DNA of 64,000 nucleotides from Actinomadura_E scrupuli (GTDB lineage Bacteria; Actinomycetota; Actinomycetes; Streptosporangiales; Streptosporangiaceae). The notes beneath the pieces are model-generated. The model was not told the origin of the DNA and searched no databases. It saw nothing but the letters and a program-made list of their open reading frames with translations. This document shows positions 43,417-56,179 of this stretch, piece after piece. Each line of letters starts with the position of its first letter. Positions within the stretch are counted from its first letter, which is position 1. The position numbers were made by a program, and so were the translations under genes. Where the stretch lies: NCBI RefSeq assembly GCF_050971785.1, contig NZ_JBPCCU010000002.1:124001-188000 (forward strand). Direction: 5' to 3'.

Positions 43417-43987
43417 GGTTGACGGCCTCCTGTCCCGGCGTGGAAGCGCCGAGCGCCTGACGAAGTTGGTTGCGGGCCCGGTTCAACCGCGAGCCGACGG
43501 TCCCGGCGGGGATGCCGAGCGCGAGTGCCACCTCGTCGTAGGCGAGCTGACCGCACGCGACGAGCAGGAGCACGTCCCGGTCGCCCTGTGCAAGGCCGGC
43601 CAGCCCCGCGGCCAACCGCGGCTGCATCTGCTCGGCGCTGATGCGCTCGGCGACCCGGTCCGCGTGGCAGCCCGCGTCGCCGTCCACGCCGGATCGCTCC
43701 AGCGCGCGGTACATCCGTTCCTCCGCCCGCCAGTGCCGGCCGATCAGATGCGTGGCGATGCCGTACAGCCAGGCACGCGCCTCCGGCCGGGCCAGGTCGT
43801 ACCGGTCGCGCTGGTCGAACGCGGCGAGGAAGGTCTCCGCCGCGACGTCATCGGCCGCGCTGTGCCCGAGCCGGGAGGCGACGTACCGGTGGATCCGGGG
43901 GAAGTACCGATCGAAGATCACCGCGAAGTGCTCCGGCTCGTGCCGGGACCTGCCGATGACGTCGGCGTCGCTGGGCTCGTCAGCCAT
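43409..43987 (-). CDS. ECF RNA polymerase sigma factor, copy 3
   Basis: A 192-residue sigma factor (an in-frame ATG at 44026 would add 13 residues; 43987 is preferred because GGAG precedes it). Region 2 (HSAADDVAAETFLAAFDQ; ARAWLYGIATHLIGRHWR) and region 4 (GLAQGDRDVLLLVACGQLAY; GIPAGTVGSRLNRARNQL) are intact. First gene of the third module. Confidence 0.88.
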   Translation of the reverse strand: MADEPSDADVIGRSRHEPEHFAVIFDRYFPRIHRYVASRLGHSAADDVAAETFLAAFDQRDRYDLARPEARAWLYGIATHLIGRHWRAEERMYRALERSGVDGDAGCHADRVAERISAEQMQPRLAAGLAGLAQGDRDVLLLVACGQLAYDEVALALGIPAGTVGSRLNRARNQLRQALGASTPGQEAVNHG

Positions 43988-44145
43988 CTGGACGGCTCCG
44001 ATCGGGGGTGGGTGTGTGACGGTCATCCATCCGGCGCCTTCCGTGTGGCGTTGTGGTCACCGGTGATTGCCCGCAACCCGGAATCGTCTTCACGCCGGGC
44101 CGTGCCGCCTTCGCCGCGCCCGCTGGGCGGCGTTCGCCCGGGAGC

Positions 44146-45309
44146 TCAGGAACGGGCGCTACGACTCCGTACGGAACCGGCCTTCTTGTACGGGTCGCGT
44201 AGCGGGGTGATCCGGGCAGCGAAGTCCTCGCGGATCCTCATCATCTTGCGGCCGGGGGCGTAGAACCGGCCCTTGGTCTCGCCGTAGGGGGTGAGCCAGT
44301 CGTGTTTCACCAGCTCACGCAGGTCGCGGGCGGCCTGGCCATGGCTGAGGGCCTCGTCGGACTGATAGGTGCCGCGCCGCACCCTCCTGCTGACGAACAC
44401 CTGGTACAGCGCGGCGACGGTGCGCGGCGGCAGTCCCTCCGCGTCGACCTGTTCCTCCAGCAGCATCCACACCTGACCGGCGTCCTTCAACCGGCGCCGC
44501 ACCTGCTGCGCCTGCAGATGATGCGCCCGCAGGCAGAACCTCACCCAGGGCTGGGCGTCACCGGTGGGTGTCCACCGGCCCTGGCCGACGTCCCGCAGTA
44601 CGCGGTAGTAGTCGACGGTGTTCTCCGCGATACCGAGCCACTCCTCGATGGAGCAGAACTCGGGTGTGAGGATCTGTTCCCGGCCGATGACCAGCGTCTG
44701 TAGTGCCCGGGACATGCGGCCGTTGCCGTCGCGCCAGGGATGGATGCTCACCAGATTGAAATGGGCCATCGCCGCCCGTACGTACACCGGCACGTCCAGA
44801 TCTCCGTCGTTCAGCCAGGCCACCAGTTCGTCCAGGAGGGCCGGCACCTGATCGGCGTCGGGACCTTCGTAGACGACCTCCCCGGTGGCGTTGTTCCGGA
44901 CGAAGACGGCACCGGGCCGCGGCGCTCCGGGGCTCTTGTTCAGGTGATGCCCGATGATCATGAAGTTGAGGGCATGGATGAGCCCCACGTCGTAGCCGAA
45001 GTGCGGGGTGGTGGCCAGCTGCCGGACGTAGGTCATCGCCTGCTGGTAGCCGGCGATCTCCCGGGCGACGGCATCGCCGGTCTCCAGGGGAGCCTCGCCC
45101 GCCATGATGGACTCGATGTCCTCGACGCCGGCCCGGTAGCCCTCGATCGAGTTGGACCCCTGGATGGCGCGTGCCTGGAGGTGGCGGCGCAGTTGACCGT
45201 CCCAGCGGTGCCGCTCGGCCAGTTGGAAGCGCAGCTCCCGGCGCATCTCCTCGATCTCCCCGAGAACCCGCTGGTCATCACCTGCCAGGGAAGGCGTCGC
45301 GTAGAGCAT
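44146..45309 (-). CDS. Fic family AMPylase-like protein
   Basis: About 387 residues. The Fic core motif HPWRDGNGRMSR is intact, the flap has VFVRNNATGEVVYEGP, and the N-terminal part carries the inhibitory-helix pattern SNSIEG (S/TxxxE), so this is a class II, self-inhibited Fic protein. A winged-helix-like C-terminal part follows. It would transfer AMP (or another nucleotide part) to a target protein. ATG 45309 is chosen because TTGACT and TGTCAT place a leaderless start there; ATG 45336 is in frame. No antitoxin gene is adjacent, consistent with an intrinsic inhibitor. Confidence 0.9.
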   Translation of the reverse strand: MLYATPSLAGDDQRVLGEIEEMRRELRFQLAERHRWDGQLRRHLQARAIQGSNSIEGYRAGVEDIESIMAGEAPLETGDAVAREIAGYQQAMTYVRQLATTPHFGYDVGLIHALNFMIIGHHLNKSPGAPRPGAVFVRNNATGEVVYEGPDADQVPALLDELVAWLNDGDLDVPVYVRAAMAHFNLVSIHPWRDGNGRMSRALQTLVIGREQILTPEFCSIEEWLGIAENTVDYYRVLRDVGQGRWTPTGDAQPWVRFCLRAHHLQAQQVRRRLKDAGQVWMLLEEQVDAEGLPPRTVAALYQVFVSRRVRRGTYQSDEALSHGQAARDLRELVKHDWLTPYGETKGRFYAPGRKMMRIREDFAARITPLRDPYKKAGSVRSRSARS

Positions 45310-45315
45310 GGGCCC

Positions 45316-45373
45316 ATGACAACATGAGCGAATCATTCAGTCAAACGACTGGATGATTCGCTCATCTTGTCAT
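45316..45373. promoter_or_regulatory. 58-bp inverted repeat over the fic promoter
   Basis: Two 27-base arms, ATGACAA-N-ATGAGCGAATCAT-N-CAGTC and its complement, flank AAAC, with only two mismatched positions. Within each arm ATGAGCGAATCAT is itself nearly palindromic, giving two operator-like halves. On the minus strand the repeat contains TTGACT and, 17 bases on, TGTCAT ahead of the ATG at 45309. It could be an operator or an extruding cruciform. Confidence 0.75.
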
Positions 45374-45502
45374 CGGCTCAGGGGTGGTGGGCGGCGTCGG
45401 TCCAGCCTCCAGGACCACCTGGTGGTAGAGGATCGTGCCCGGCCGCATGCCGCGGTTCGACCCGCCGGCCTTCACCACGATGCCGCCTTCTTCCGTGCGG
45501 TC
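45362..45502 (-). pseudogene. C-terminal remnant of a fourth CU044_5270 gene
   Basis: The minus-strand frame reads TEEGGIVVKAGGSNRGMRP then GTILYHQVVLEAGPTPP and stop. This aligns with the C-termini of the three intact CU044_5270 proteins (for example EEVALKPAGTTEGFPPGTV). No upstream part or sigma gene remains. It shows that the module family has expanded and decayed here. Confidence 0.65.
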
Positions 45503-45533
45503 CGGTCCGCCGCCGTGAGCGGGCGGGCACCGC

Positions 45534-45968
45534 TCACGACTTGCCGTAGTCCCGGGTGTACCAGCGCTCCGGGCGCACCGAGACCGTGACCATGGTGCCG
45601 GCGACATCCTTCGTCGACTCCAGGTACTGCGCGGCCCCTTCCGGGCCCAGGTAGCGCTCGGCCAGCGTTATGCGATCCTCCTGCCGTGCCGGGTCCTGGA
45701 TCACCACGACCGGGCCCTCCACCGAGGCGTACCGGTACGGCAGCTCCCCGTCCTGCGCGACCAGGCTCACCCGGCCCGCCTTCCGGACCAGCTCCATCTT
45801 GCGGCTGTCCCGGCCGGTGATGAAGGCGATGTCACCGCCCGGCTCGTACAGGTACCAGACCGGTATCGCCAGCGGCGCCCGGTCCTCCCCTTCCGCGACG
45901 CTCAGGACGCCCACATGGACGCCGGCGAGGAATGCCTCCCGTTCGGCCGCGCTCATCGCCAGGGTCAT
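45534..45968 (-). CDS. PPOX-class pyridoxamine 5'-phosphate oxidase-like protein
   Basis: A 144-residue split-barrel flavin-binding protein. Features are AFLAGVHVGVLSVAEGED, PVWYLYEPGGDIAFITGRDS, and the C-terminal RPERWYTRDYGK. The family includes F420- and FMN-dependent reductases; the cofactor cannot be decided from sequence by eye. ATG 45968 is 5 bases after AAGGAG. It is divergent from the dnaK operon. Confidence 0.85.
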   Translation of the reverse strand: MTLAMSAAEREAFLAGVHVGVLSVAEGEDRAPLAIPVWYLYEPGGDIAFITGRDSRKMELVRKAGRVSLVAQDGELPYRYASVEGPVVVIQDPARQEDRITLAERYLGPEGAAQYLESTKDVAGTMVTVSVRPERWYTRDYGKS

Positions 45969-46093
45969 CACGACTCCTTTCCCAGGATCTCACCATGCCC
46001 GACACGCCCGTCACAGCCAAGTGCGCCGGGCATCTTCCCCACCCGGAACGGAATAGGGCGCTCGCTCGTCATGTTGGGAGAGACATCAGCAAA

Positions 46094-46165
46094 GTTGCGT
46101 CCCCTAGACTCAAGTCGGTTGACAAGGTCTGGAGGATCGGTAACCTTGCGCCATCAGGACTCAAC
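46094..46165 (+). promoter_or_regulatory. dnaK promoter with two HAIR-type HspR operators
   Basis: A -35 box TTGACA (46119-46124) and -10 TAACCT (46141-46146), 16 bases apart. HAIR1 at 46094-46114 is GTTGCGT-N7-ACTCAAG, and HAIR2 at 46145-46165 is CTTGCGC-N7-ACTCAAC, compared with the consensus CTTGAGT-N7-ACTCAAG. HspR encoded in the same operon would bind both and flank the polymerase. Confidence 0.8.
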
Positions 46166-46221
46166 TTGGCGGTCGCCGGCCCGGCGACGGCCGACGGCAA
46201 AACGACGGAGGACGAGAACCC

Positions 46222-48077
<1,856 letters not shown>

Positions 48078-48081
<4 letters not shown>

Positions 48082-48752
48082 GTGTGCCTCCACCCCATGA
48101 GGGCGGGGAGCGCGAGGGGCCGGTGATCCGCGACAAGCGGCGTATCGATCCCGTCACCGGCAAGGTCCGGGAGCCGGCGGAGACGCCGGCCCCCGGGGCC
48201 CCGGACGCGTCGGCCGAGACCGGCCCGACCGACCCGGGCCTCGCGCAGGACAACGAGAAAAAAGAGGAGGGGGACTCCGAGGTGGCCAAGCTCCAGGAGC
48301 AGCTGGACGAACGCACCAGCGACCTGCAGCGGCTCCAGGCGGAGTACTCCAACTACCGCAAGCGGGTCGAACGGGACCGGGTCGCGGTCCGTGAGCAGAG
48401 CCTCGGCAACGTGCTCAACGAGCTGTTGCCGATCCTCGACGACATCGGGCGCGCCCGTGACCACGACGAGCTGACCGGCGGGTTCAAGTCGGTCGGCGAG
48501 GCACTCGAGGCGGCGGTGGGGAAGCTCGGCCTGGAGCGGTTCGGGGAGAAGGGCGAGCCCTTCGACCCGACCGTGCACGAGGCGCTCATCCACTCCTACT
48601 CCCCGGACGTGGCGGAGCCGACCTGTGTCGACATCCTGCAGCCCGGTTACCGCATCGGCGCCCGGATCCTCCGGCCCGCGCGGGTGGCGGTCGCCGAGCC
48701 GGCCGAGCCGGACGAGACCGTCGAATCAACTGAGAACGACGACACGAAGTGA
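48078..48752 (+). CDS. grpE: Nucleotide exchange factor GrpE
   Basis: A 224-residue GrpE: disordered N-terminus, long coiled coil (EVAKLQEQLDERTSDLQRLQ, then EYSNYRKRVERDR) and a C-terminal beta domain (PFDPTVHEALIH; VDILQPGYRIGARILRPARV). GTG start overlaps the stop of dnaK. It releases ADP from DnaK and acts as a thermosensor. Confidence 0.97.
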
Positions 48753-48811
48753 ACCGTCCGGGCAGCCCCCGGCTGCCCGGACACCCCACAGCAGAAGATG
48801 AAGGGGCGTTT

Positions 48812-49957
48812 GTGAGCACCAAGGACTATTTGGAGAAGGACTACTACAAGGTCCTCGGTGTCACGAAGACCGCCAGCTCCGAGGAGATCAAGAAGTCCTA
48901 CCGGAAGCTGGCGCGGAAGTTCCACCCAGACGCCAACAAGGGTGACACCGACGCCGAGGACCGGTTCAAGGAGATCTCCGAAGCCTACGACGTGCTGTCG
49001 GACGACAAGCGCCGCAAGGAGTACGACGAGGCCCGCGCCTTCGGGGTCGGCGGATTCCGCGGCCAGCCCGGCGGAGGCTTCGGCGACCTCGGCGACCTGT
49101 TCGGGCAGAGCGGCCCCGGCGAGCGCATCGGCGACCTGTTCGGCGGCCTGTTCAACCGCGGCGGCGCCACCCGGCAGCAGACCAGCCGGCGGGCCCGCCG
49201 TGGCACCGACGTGGAGACCGAGGTCACGCTGACGTTCGCCGAGGCGCTGTCCGGCCTGACCGTGCCGCTCCGGCTGACCAGCGAGGCGTCCTGCCCGACC
49301 TGCCGGGGCACCGGTGCCAAGACCGGTACGGTCCCCCGGGTCTGCCCCTCGTGTGAGGGCACCGGCCAGGAGAGCCGCAACATGGGCAGCTTCTCCTTCT
49401 CCGAGCCCTGCCACGAGTGCCGCGGCCGGGGCCTGGTCGTCGACGACCCGTGCACCACCTGCCACGGCAGCGGCCGGGCGACCGGCACCCGTACGATCCA
49501 GGCCAGGATCCCGGCGGGCGTCGGGGACGGCCAGAAGATCCGGCTGAAGAGCAAGGGGGCGCCCGGCGAGAACGGCGGCCCCGCCGGAGATCTCTACGTC
49601 AACATCAAGGTGAAGCCGCACAAGGTGTTCGGCCGCAGCGGCGACAACCTGACCGTCACCGTGCCGGTGACCTTCCCCGAGGCCGCCCTCGGTGGCGACA
49701 TCGAGGTGCCCACCCACGGCGCGGCCCCGGTGACCCTGCGCATCCCCGCGGGCACTCCCAACGGCCGGACCTTCCGGGTCCGCGGCCGGGGGGCCACCCG
49801 CCGCGACGGCACCAAGGGCGACCTGCTCGTCACGGTCGACGTCCAGGTGCCGCAGAAGCTCGACGACACCAGCCGCGCGGCGCTGGAGCAACTCCGTGCC
49901 GCCGACAACGGCGAAGACCTGCGCGGCGAGTTGCTGCAACAGGCCCGGGAAGGATGA
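48812..49957 (+). CDS. dnaJ: Chaperone DnaJ
   Basis: A 381-residue type I J-protein. It has a J domain with the HPD motif (KFHPDANKG), a Gly/Phe-rich linker, four zinc-finger repeats (CPTCRGTG, CPSCEGTG, CHECRGRG, CTTCHGSG) and the C-terminal substrate domains. GTG 48812 with AAGGGG upstream is used; the longer frame from 48749 is not supported. It stimulates DnaK ATPase and delivers substrates. Confidence 0.97.
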   Translation: MSTKDYLEKDYYKVLGVTKTASSEEIKKSYRKLARKFHPDANKGDTDAEDRFKEISEAYDVLSDDKRRKEYDEARAFGVGGFRGQPGGGFGDLGDLFGQSGPGERIGDLFGGLFNRGGATRQQTSRRARRGTDVETEVTLTFAEALSGLTVPLRLTSEASCPTCRGTGAKTGTVPRVCPSCEGTGQESRNMGSFSFSEPCHECRGRGLVVDDPCTTCHGSGRATGTRTIQARIPAGVGDGQKIRLKSKGAPGENGGPAGDLYVNIKVKPHKVFGRSGDNLTVTVPVTFPEAALGGDIEVPTHGAAPVTLRIPAGTPNGRTFRVRGRGATRRDGTKGDLLVTVDVQVPQKLDDTSRAALEQLRAADNGEDLRGELLQQAREG

Positions 49958-49961
49958 GGTC

Positions 49962-50165
49962 GTGACCACGCGCGGCGAACGCCATGAACACGTGACCAGG
50001 CGCGGCGAGCGCCATGGCCACGTGAGCGGGCGCGCGGTGGCTGGACTGAGGAGCGCGCGCAGCGAGGAACGAGCGAGCACGCGACGAGGGAAGCCACCGC
50101 GTCAAAGCGCCCGCGAACCGCGCGAGCGCAGCGAGCGCCATGAATATGGGAGGCCATCGTTATGA
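49962..50165 (+). CDS. Possible small basic repeat protein between dnaJ and hspR
   Basis: A 67-codon frame starts at GTG 49962, 4 bases after the dnaJ stop, with GAGG upstream. It ends in an ATGA overlap with hspR. The product is very basic (about a quarter Arg) and begins with ten-residue repeats VTTRGERHEH and VTRRGERHGH, encoded by two direct repeats of 30 bases. The precise coupling at both ends favours a translated frame; the composition could also be that of a repeated DNA element. Confidence 0.4.
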   Translation: MTTRGERHEHVTRRGERHGHVSGRAVAGLRSARSEERASTRRGKPPRQSAREPRERSERHEYGRPSL

Positions 50166-50608
50166 CCTTTCCCGACGACACTCCCGTTTATGTCATCTCG
50201 GTGGCCGCCCAGTTGTCCGGCCTGCATCCGCAGACGCTGCGCACCTATGACCGGATGGGGCTGGTCTCACCGGGCCGGACGTCGGGGCGCGGCCGCCGTT
50301 ACTCGATGCGCGACATCGTCATGCTGCGCGAGATCCAGCGGCTCTCCCAGGAGGAGGGCATCAACCTGGCCGGCATCAAGCACATCCTCGAACTACAGCG
50401 CGAGACCGTGGAGCTGCGTGAGGAACTCATCCGGCTGCACGCACTGATCGACGAGCTGGGCAACGAGCTCGAGTCGACCCGGTCGGTCGCCGCCCGGCTC
50501 GCCCAGTTGCGCAACGTACCCGCCCAGGGCGGCACCGACCTGGTGCCGATCCGGCAGACCAGCGTCGTCCTGTGGCGACAGCAGAACAAGAACAACGACC
50601 AAACCTGA
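50162..50608 (+). CDS. hspR: Heat-shock repressor HspR
   Basis: A 148-residue MerR-family protein. The HTH (VISVAAQLSGLHPQTLRTYD, RMGLVSPGRTSGRGRRYS) is followed by a coiled coil. HspR binds HAIR sites, with DnaK as co-repressor, and shuts off the dnaK operon and clpB under normal conditions. Two HAIR-like sites lie ahead of dnaK in this window, so autoregulation is expected. Start ATG has GGAGG upstream. Confidence 0.96.
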   Translation: MTFPDDTPVYVISVAAQLSGLHPQTLRTYDRMGLVSPGRTSGRGRRYSMRDIVMLREIQRLSQEEGINLAGIKHILELQRETVELREELIRLHALIDELGNELESTRSVAARLAQLRNVPAQGGTDLVPIRQTSVVLWRQQNKNNDQT

Positions 50609-50624
50609 CACACCCTCCGCATCT

Positions 50625-50658
50625 CTCCGTGCGCCCGGCGCACCGCGCCCGCACGGAG
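50625..50658 (+). terminator. Hairpin between hspR and clpB (attenuator-like)
   Basis: A 9-bp stem CTCCGTGCG / CGCACGGAG with a 16-base loop in the 79-base gap. No HAIR site or -35/-10 pair is visible here, so clpB probably depends on read-through from the dnaK promoter. Confidence 0.55.
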
Positions 50659-50687
50659 CGGATGGGGTCACCCGTGGGAGCGAAGAC

Positions 50688-53300
<2,613 letters not shown>

Positions 53301-53301
53301 G

Positions 53302-53343
53302 CCGGCCGGGCGGTCTCCCGCCACGAGGAGACCGCCCGGCCGG
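53302..53343. terminator. Strong bidirectional terminator
   Basis: A 17-bp perfect stem (CCGGCCGGGCGGTCTCC / GGAGACCGCCCGGCCGG) around an 8-base loop, between the convergent clpB and aldehyde dehydrogenase genes. Confidence 0.9.
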
Positions 53344-53349
53344 AGTACC

Positions 53350-54813
53350 TCAGAACGGGTAGGCGGGCGGCTCGCTGCGGACGGTGACCCAGCGGGTCTC
53401 GGTGAACGCCTCCACGTTGGCGGCCGGGCCGCCGAACCGGGAGCCGGTGCCGGACGCGCCGACTCCCCCGAAGGGCACGTTCGCCTCGTCGCTGACGGTC
53501 TGGTCGTTGATGTGCACGATGCCGGACGGGATCCGGTCGGCGAGCGCCAGGCCCTTCATGACGTCGCGGGTCACGATGCCCAGTGACAGCCCGTACGCGC
53601 TGTCCGCGGCGAGCCGGGCGGCCTCGTCCACGCTGGAGACCCTGATGACCGAGGCGACCGGGCCGAAGACCTCCTCCCGGTAGGCCGGTGCGTCCGCCGG
53701 GGTCTCGGCGAGCACGGTCGGCCGGTAGAACAGGTCCGCATACTCGCCGCCGGCGGCCACCCGGGCCCCGGCCTCGCGGGACGCGGTCACCAGGTTGTGG
53801 ATCTTGTCCCGCTGGCCGGCGTCGATGACCGGGCCGAGCGCTACCTCCCCCGCCGCCGGGTCCCCGACCGGCAGGTGGGCCGCCTTGCCCGCCAGCCGCT
53901 CGACGAAGTCGTCGTAGACCGCCTCGTGGACGATGTGGCGGCCGACGGTCATGCAGATCTGGCCCTGGTGGAAGAAGGCACCGAAGGCCGCCAGCGACAC
54001 GGCCTGGTCGACGTCGACATCGTCCAGCACGACCAGTGCCGAGTTGCCGCCCAGCTCCAGGTGCGCCCGCTTGAGGTGCTTGCCGGCCAGCTCGCCGACC
54101 CGGCGGCCGGCGGCGGTGGAGCCGGTGAAGGAGATGACCCGGATGAGCGGGTGGGTGACCAGTGCCTCGCCGACGTCGACCCCACCGGGGAGCACCTGCA
54201 GGACGCCGGGGGGAAGGCCCGCCTCCTCGAAGACGCGCGCGATGGTGACGCCGCCGGTGACGGCCGTACGCGGGTCCGGCTTGAGGATGACCGCGTTGCC
54301 GAGCGCCAGCGCCGGGGCCACCGACCGGATGCCGAGGATGATCGGGACGTTGAACGGTGAGATGACGCCCACCACGCCGGCGGGGACCCGGCGGGCCATG
54401 GACAGCCGCGGCTCCTCGCTCGGGATGAGCTCACCGTAGGCGCGGCTGGGCAGCGCGGACGCCTCGTAGCACTCCTGGGCCGCGACGTGGACGGCGAAGC
54501 CGGCCATCGCCGGGATCGCGCCGACCTCGCGGATGTTCCAGCCGGAGATCTCCTCGGCGTGCTCGGTCCACAGGTCCCCGGCCTTGCGCAGCACGGCCGC
54601 CCGCGCCGGGTAGGGCAGGGCGGCCCACTCGCGCTGGGCGGAGGAGGCGGTCTCGGCCGCCTTGGCCAGGTCGTCCGCGGTGGCCACGCCGTACCGGCCG
54701 ATCTCGGCGCCGGTGGCCGGCTCCATGACCGGACGGTCCCCGCCGGAGCCCGTGGCCCACGCCCCGCCCACGAAGATCTTGCCCCGCCATGTCGCCTCGT
54801 CCAGCAACTGCAT
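53350..54813 (-). CDS. Aldehyde dehydrogenase, benzaldehyde/vanillin type
   Basis: A 487-residue NAD(P)-dependent aldehyde dehydrogenase. Catalytic Cys is in GQICMTVGRH, Glu in LELGGNSALV, the cofactor loop in SFTGSTAAGRRVGE and Asn in ISPFNVPIILG. The short QxCMTxxR context and FGGVGASGTGSRFGG are typical of the benzaldehyde dehydrogenase branch that oxidises aromatic aldehydes. ATG 54813 follows GGAGGAG; the longer in-frame start is not supported. It stands alone. Confidence 0.93.
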   Translation of the reverse strand: MQLLDEATWRGKIFVGGAWATGSGGDRPVMEPATGAEIGRYGVATADDLAKAAETASSAQREWAALPYPARAAVLRKAGDLWTEHAEEISGWNIREVGAIPAMAGFAVHVAAQECYEASALPSRAYGELIPSEEPRLSMARRVPAGVVGVISPFNVPIILGIRSVAPALALGNAVILKPDPRTAVTGGVTIARVFEEAGLPPGVLQVLPGGVDVGEALVTHPLIRVISFTGSTAAGRRVGELAGKHLKRAHLELGGNSALVVLDDVDVDQAVSLAAFGAFFHQGQICMTVGRHIVHEAVYDDFVERLAGKAAHLPVGDPAAGEVALGPVIDAGQRDKIHNLVTASREAGARVAAGGEYADLFYRPTVLAETPADAPAYREEVFGPVASVIRVSSVDEAARLAADSAYGLSLGIVTRDVMKGLALADRIPSGIVHINDQTVSDEANVPFGGVGASGTGSRFGGPAANVEAFTETRWVTVRSEPPAYPF

Positions 54814-54952
54814 GTCGCTCCTCCTGTGCCCCGGCCCGGGCCCCTCGGGATGGGTGGTCCGTACGCGACGGGTGGCCAGACCATAGATCAGGCAAATTGT
54901 CCCTGTCCACACCTCTGCCTCGAACACCTGGAACGCCTGGAACGCTGATCGC

Positions 54953-55918
54953 TCAGGCCATCCGCGGCTGGAGTCCCGCGGCACGGTAGACGTCGTCGAT
55001 CAGTCTCATCGTGGCCACGGAGTCCGAGGGCGGGGTGAGGTTGGTGTCCTCGCCGCGGACCGCCGCCTCGAAGGCCCGTAGCTGGCAGGTGTAGGTGGCC
55101 TCGCCCCGGACCTTCTCCCGCCGGGTGCGGCCGTCGACGGTGACCCGCAGGCGGTGGTACGCCTGCGGCATCGCATAGTTGAAAACGCTCATGGTGCCGC
55201 GTTCACCGACGACCCGCGCCCCCAGGCGAAGCAGGGAACGCGACCACAGGGAGGCGGTGATCCGCCCGGTCGCGCCCTCCGGAAAGCGGAGGTCCGCGGT
55301 CATGGCGCGGTCCACTCCCGGGCTTCGGAGCAGCGCACGTGCCCCGGTCACCTCGGGTGTGCCGGGGCCGAGCAGCCGGAGACAGTGAAGGGCGTAACAG
55401 CCCGCGTCCATGGTCGCCCCGCCCGCGAGATCGAGCTGATAGCGGATGTCGGAGAACCTCGGCAGCGGGAAGCACATGGACGTCTCCACATGTGTGATCC
55501 GTCCGAGCTCCTGGTGAGCGATCTCCGCCATGCGCGATGCCAGCGGGTGATAGCGATAGTGGAACGCCTCCATCACCGTGAGACCGCTCGCGGCCGTCAC
55601 CTCGGCGATCTCGCGTGCCTCGTCGGCGTTCGACGTGAACGGCTTCTCGCACAGCACGTGCCTGCCGGCCTCCAGCGCCCGCAGCGTCCAATCCGCGTGC
55701 AGCGAGTTCGGGAGCGGGATGTAGACGGCGTCGACAGCGTCCAGCAGCGTCCGGTACGAGTCGTGCACCTCTGGTATCCCGTGCCTGGCGGCGAACGCCC
55801 GGGCCCGGTTCGCGTCCCGTGCCGCCACCGCCGTCACCTCGACGCCGTCGACGGCGCGGGCGGGCCTGATCAGCGCGGCAGGGGCGATACGGGCGGCGCC
55901 CAGGATTCCGATACGCAT
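54953..55918 (-). CDS. Gfo/Idh/MocA family oxidoreductase
   Basis: A 321-residue NAD(P)-dependent oxidoreductase. N-terminal Rossmann fold with GILGAARIAPAALI, the family Lys in CEKPFTSNADEA, and the C-terminal alpha/beta domain with the catalytic AGGATMDAGCYALHCLRLLG helix. Substrates of the family are sugars, inositols or biliverdin-like compounds; this form resembles sugar dehydrogenases of unknown specificity. Its promoter region contains a perfect palindromic repeat. Confidence 0.92.
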   Translation of the reverse strand: MRIGILGAARIAPAALIRPARAVDGVEVTAVAARDANRARAFAARHGIPEVHDSYRTLLDAVDAVYIPLPNSLHADWTLRALEAGRHVLCEKPFTSNADEAREIAEVTAASGLTVMEAFHYRYHPLASRMAEIAHQELGRITHVETSMCFPLPRFSDIRYQLDLAGGATMDAGCYALHCLRLLGPGTPEVTGARALLRSPGVDRAMTADLRFPEGATGRITASLWSRSLLRLGARVVGERGTMSVFNYAMPQAYHRLRVTVDGRTRREKVRGEATYTCQLRAFEAAVRGEDTNLTPPSDSVATMRLIDDVYRAAGLQPRMA

Positions 55919-56026
55919 GCTGCTCCTCTACCGGCCGTGCCCGCCTCGTCTGTACGGGGACGTCCGCGCCCCGACACCCGTACGCTTCCACAGCCGTGCG
56001 GGCTCGGCCAGAGATCGAACCTGCCA

Positions 56027-56065
56027 GTGATCATGCAATCGTTCGTCGAACGATTGCATGATCAC
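56027..56065. repeat. 39-bp perfect palindromic repeat, copy 1
   Basis: Arms GTGATCATGCAATCGTTCG and its exact complement flank a single T. It lies between the divergent oxidoreductase and RNA ligase genes. A related hairpin (second copy) is at 63538-63596. Confidence 0.9.
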
Positions 56066-56179
56066 GGAGGGATGGGGGCGGAGGGCCGGGGCGGGATCTG
56101 CCGGGGCGGCGAAAACGCTTTGCCGGACGTCCCTGACGGCTGTCAGCCTGGTCGGGACTCCCCGCAGAAAGGGACTTCC

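Noticed and set aside
50609..50687. Separate HspR-controlled promoter for clpB
   Set aside because: No HAIR half-site or plausible -35/-10 pair is present in the 79-base gap.
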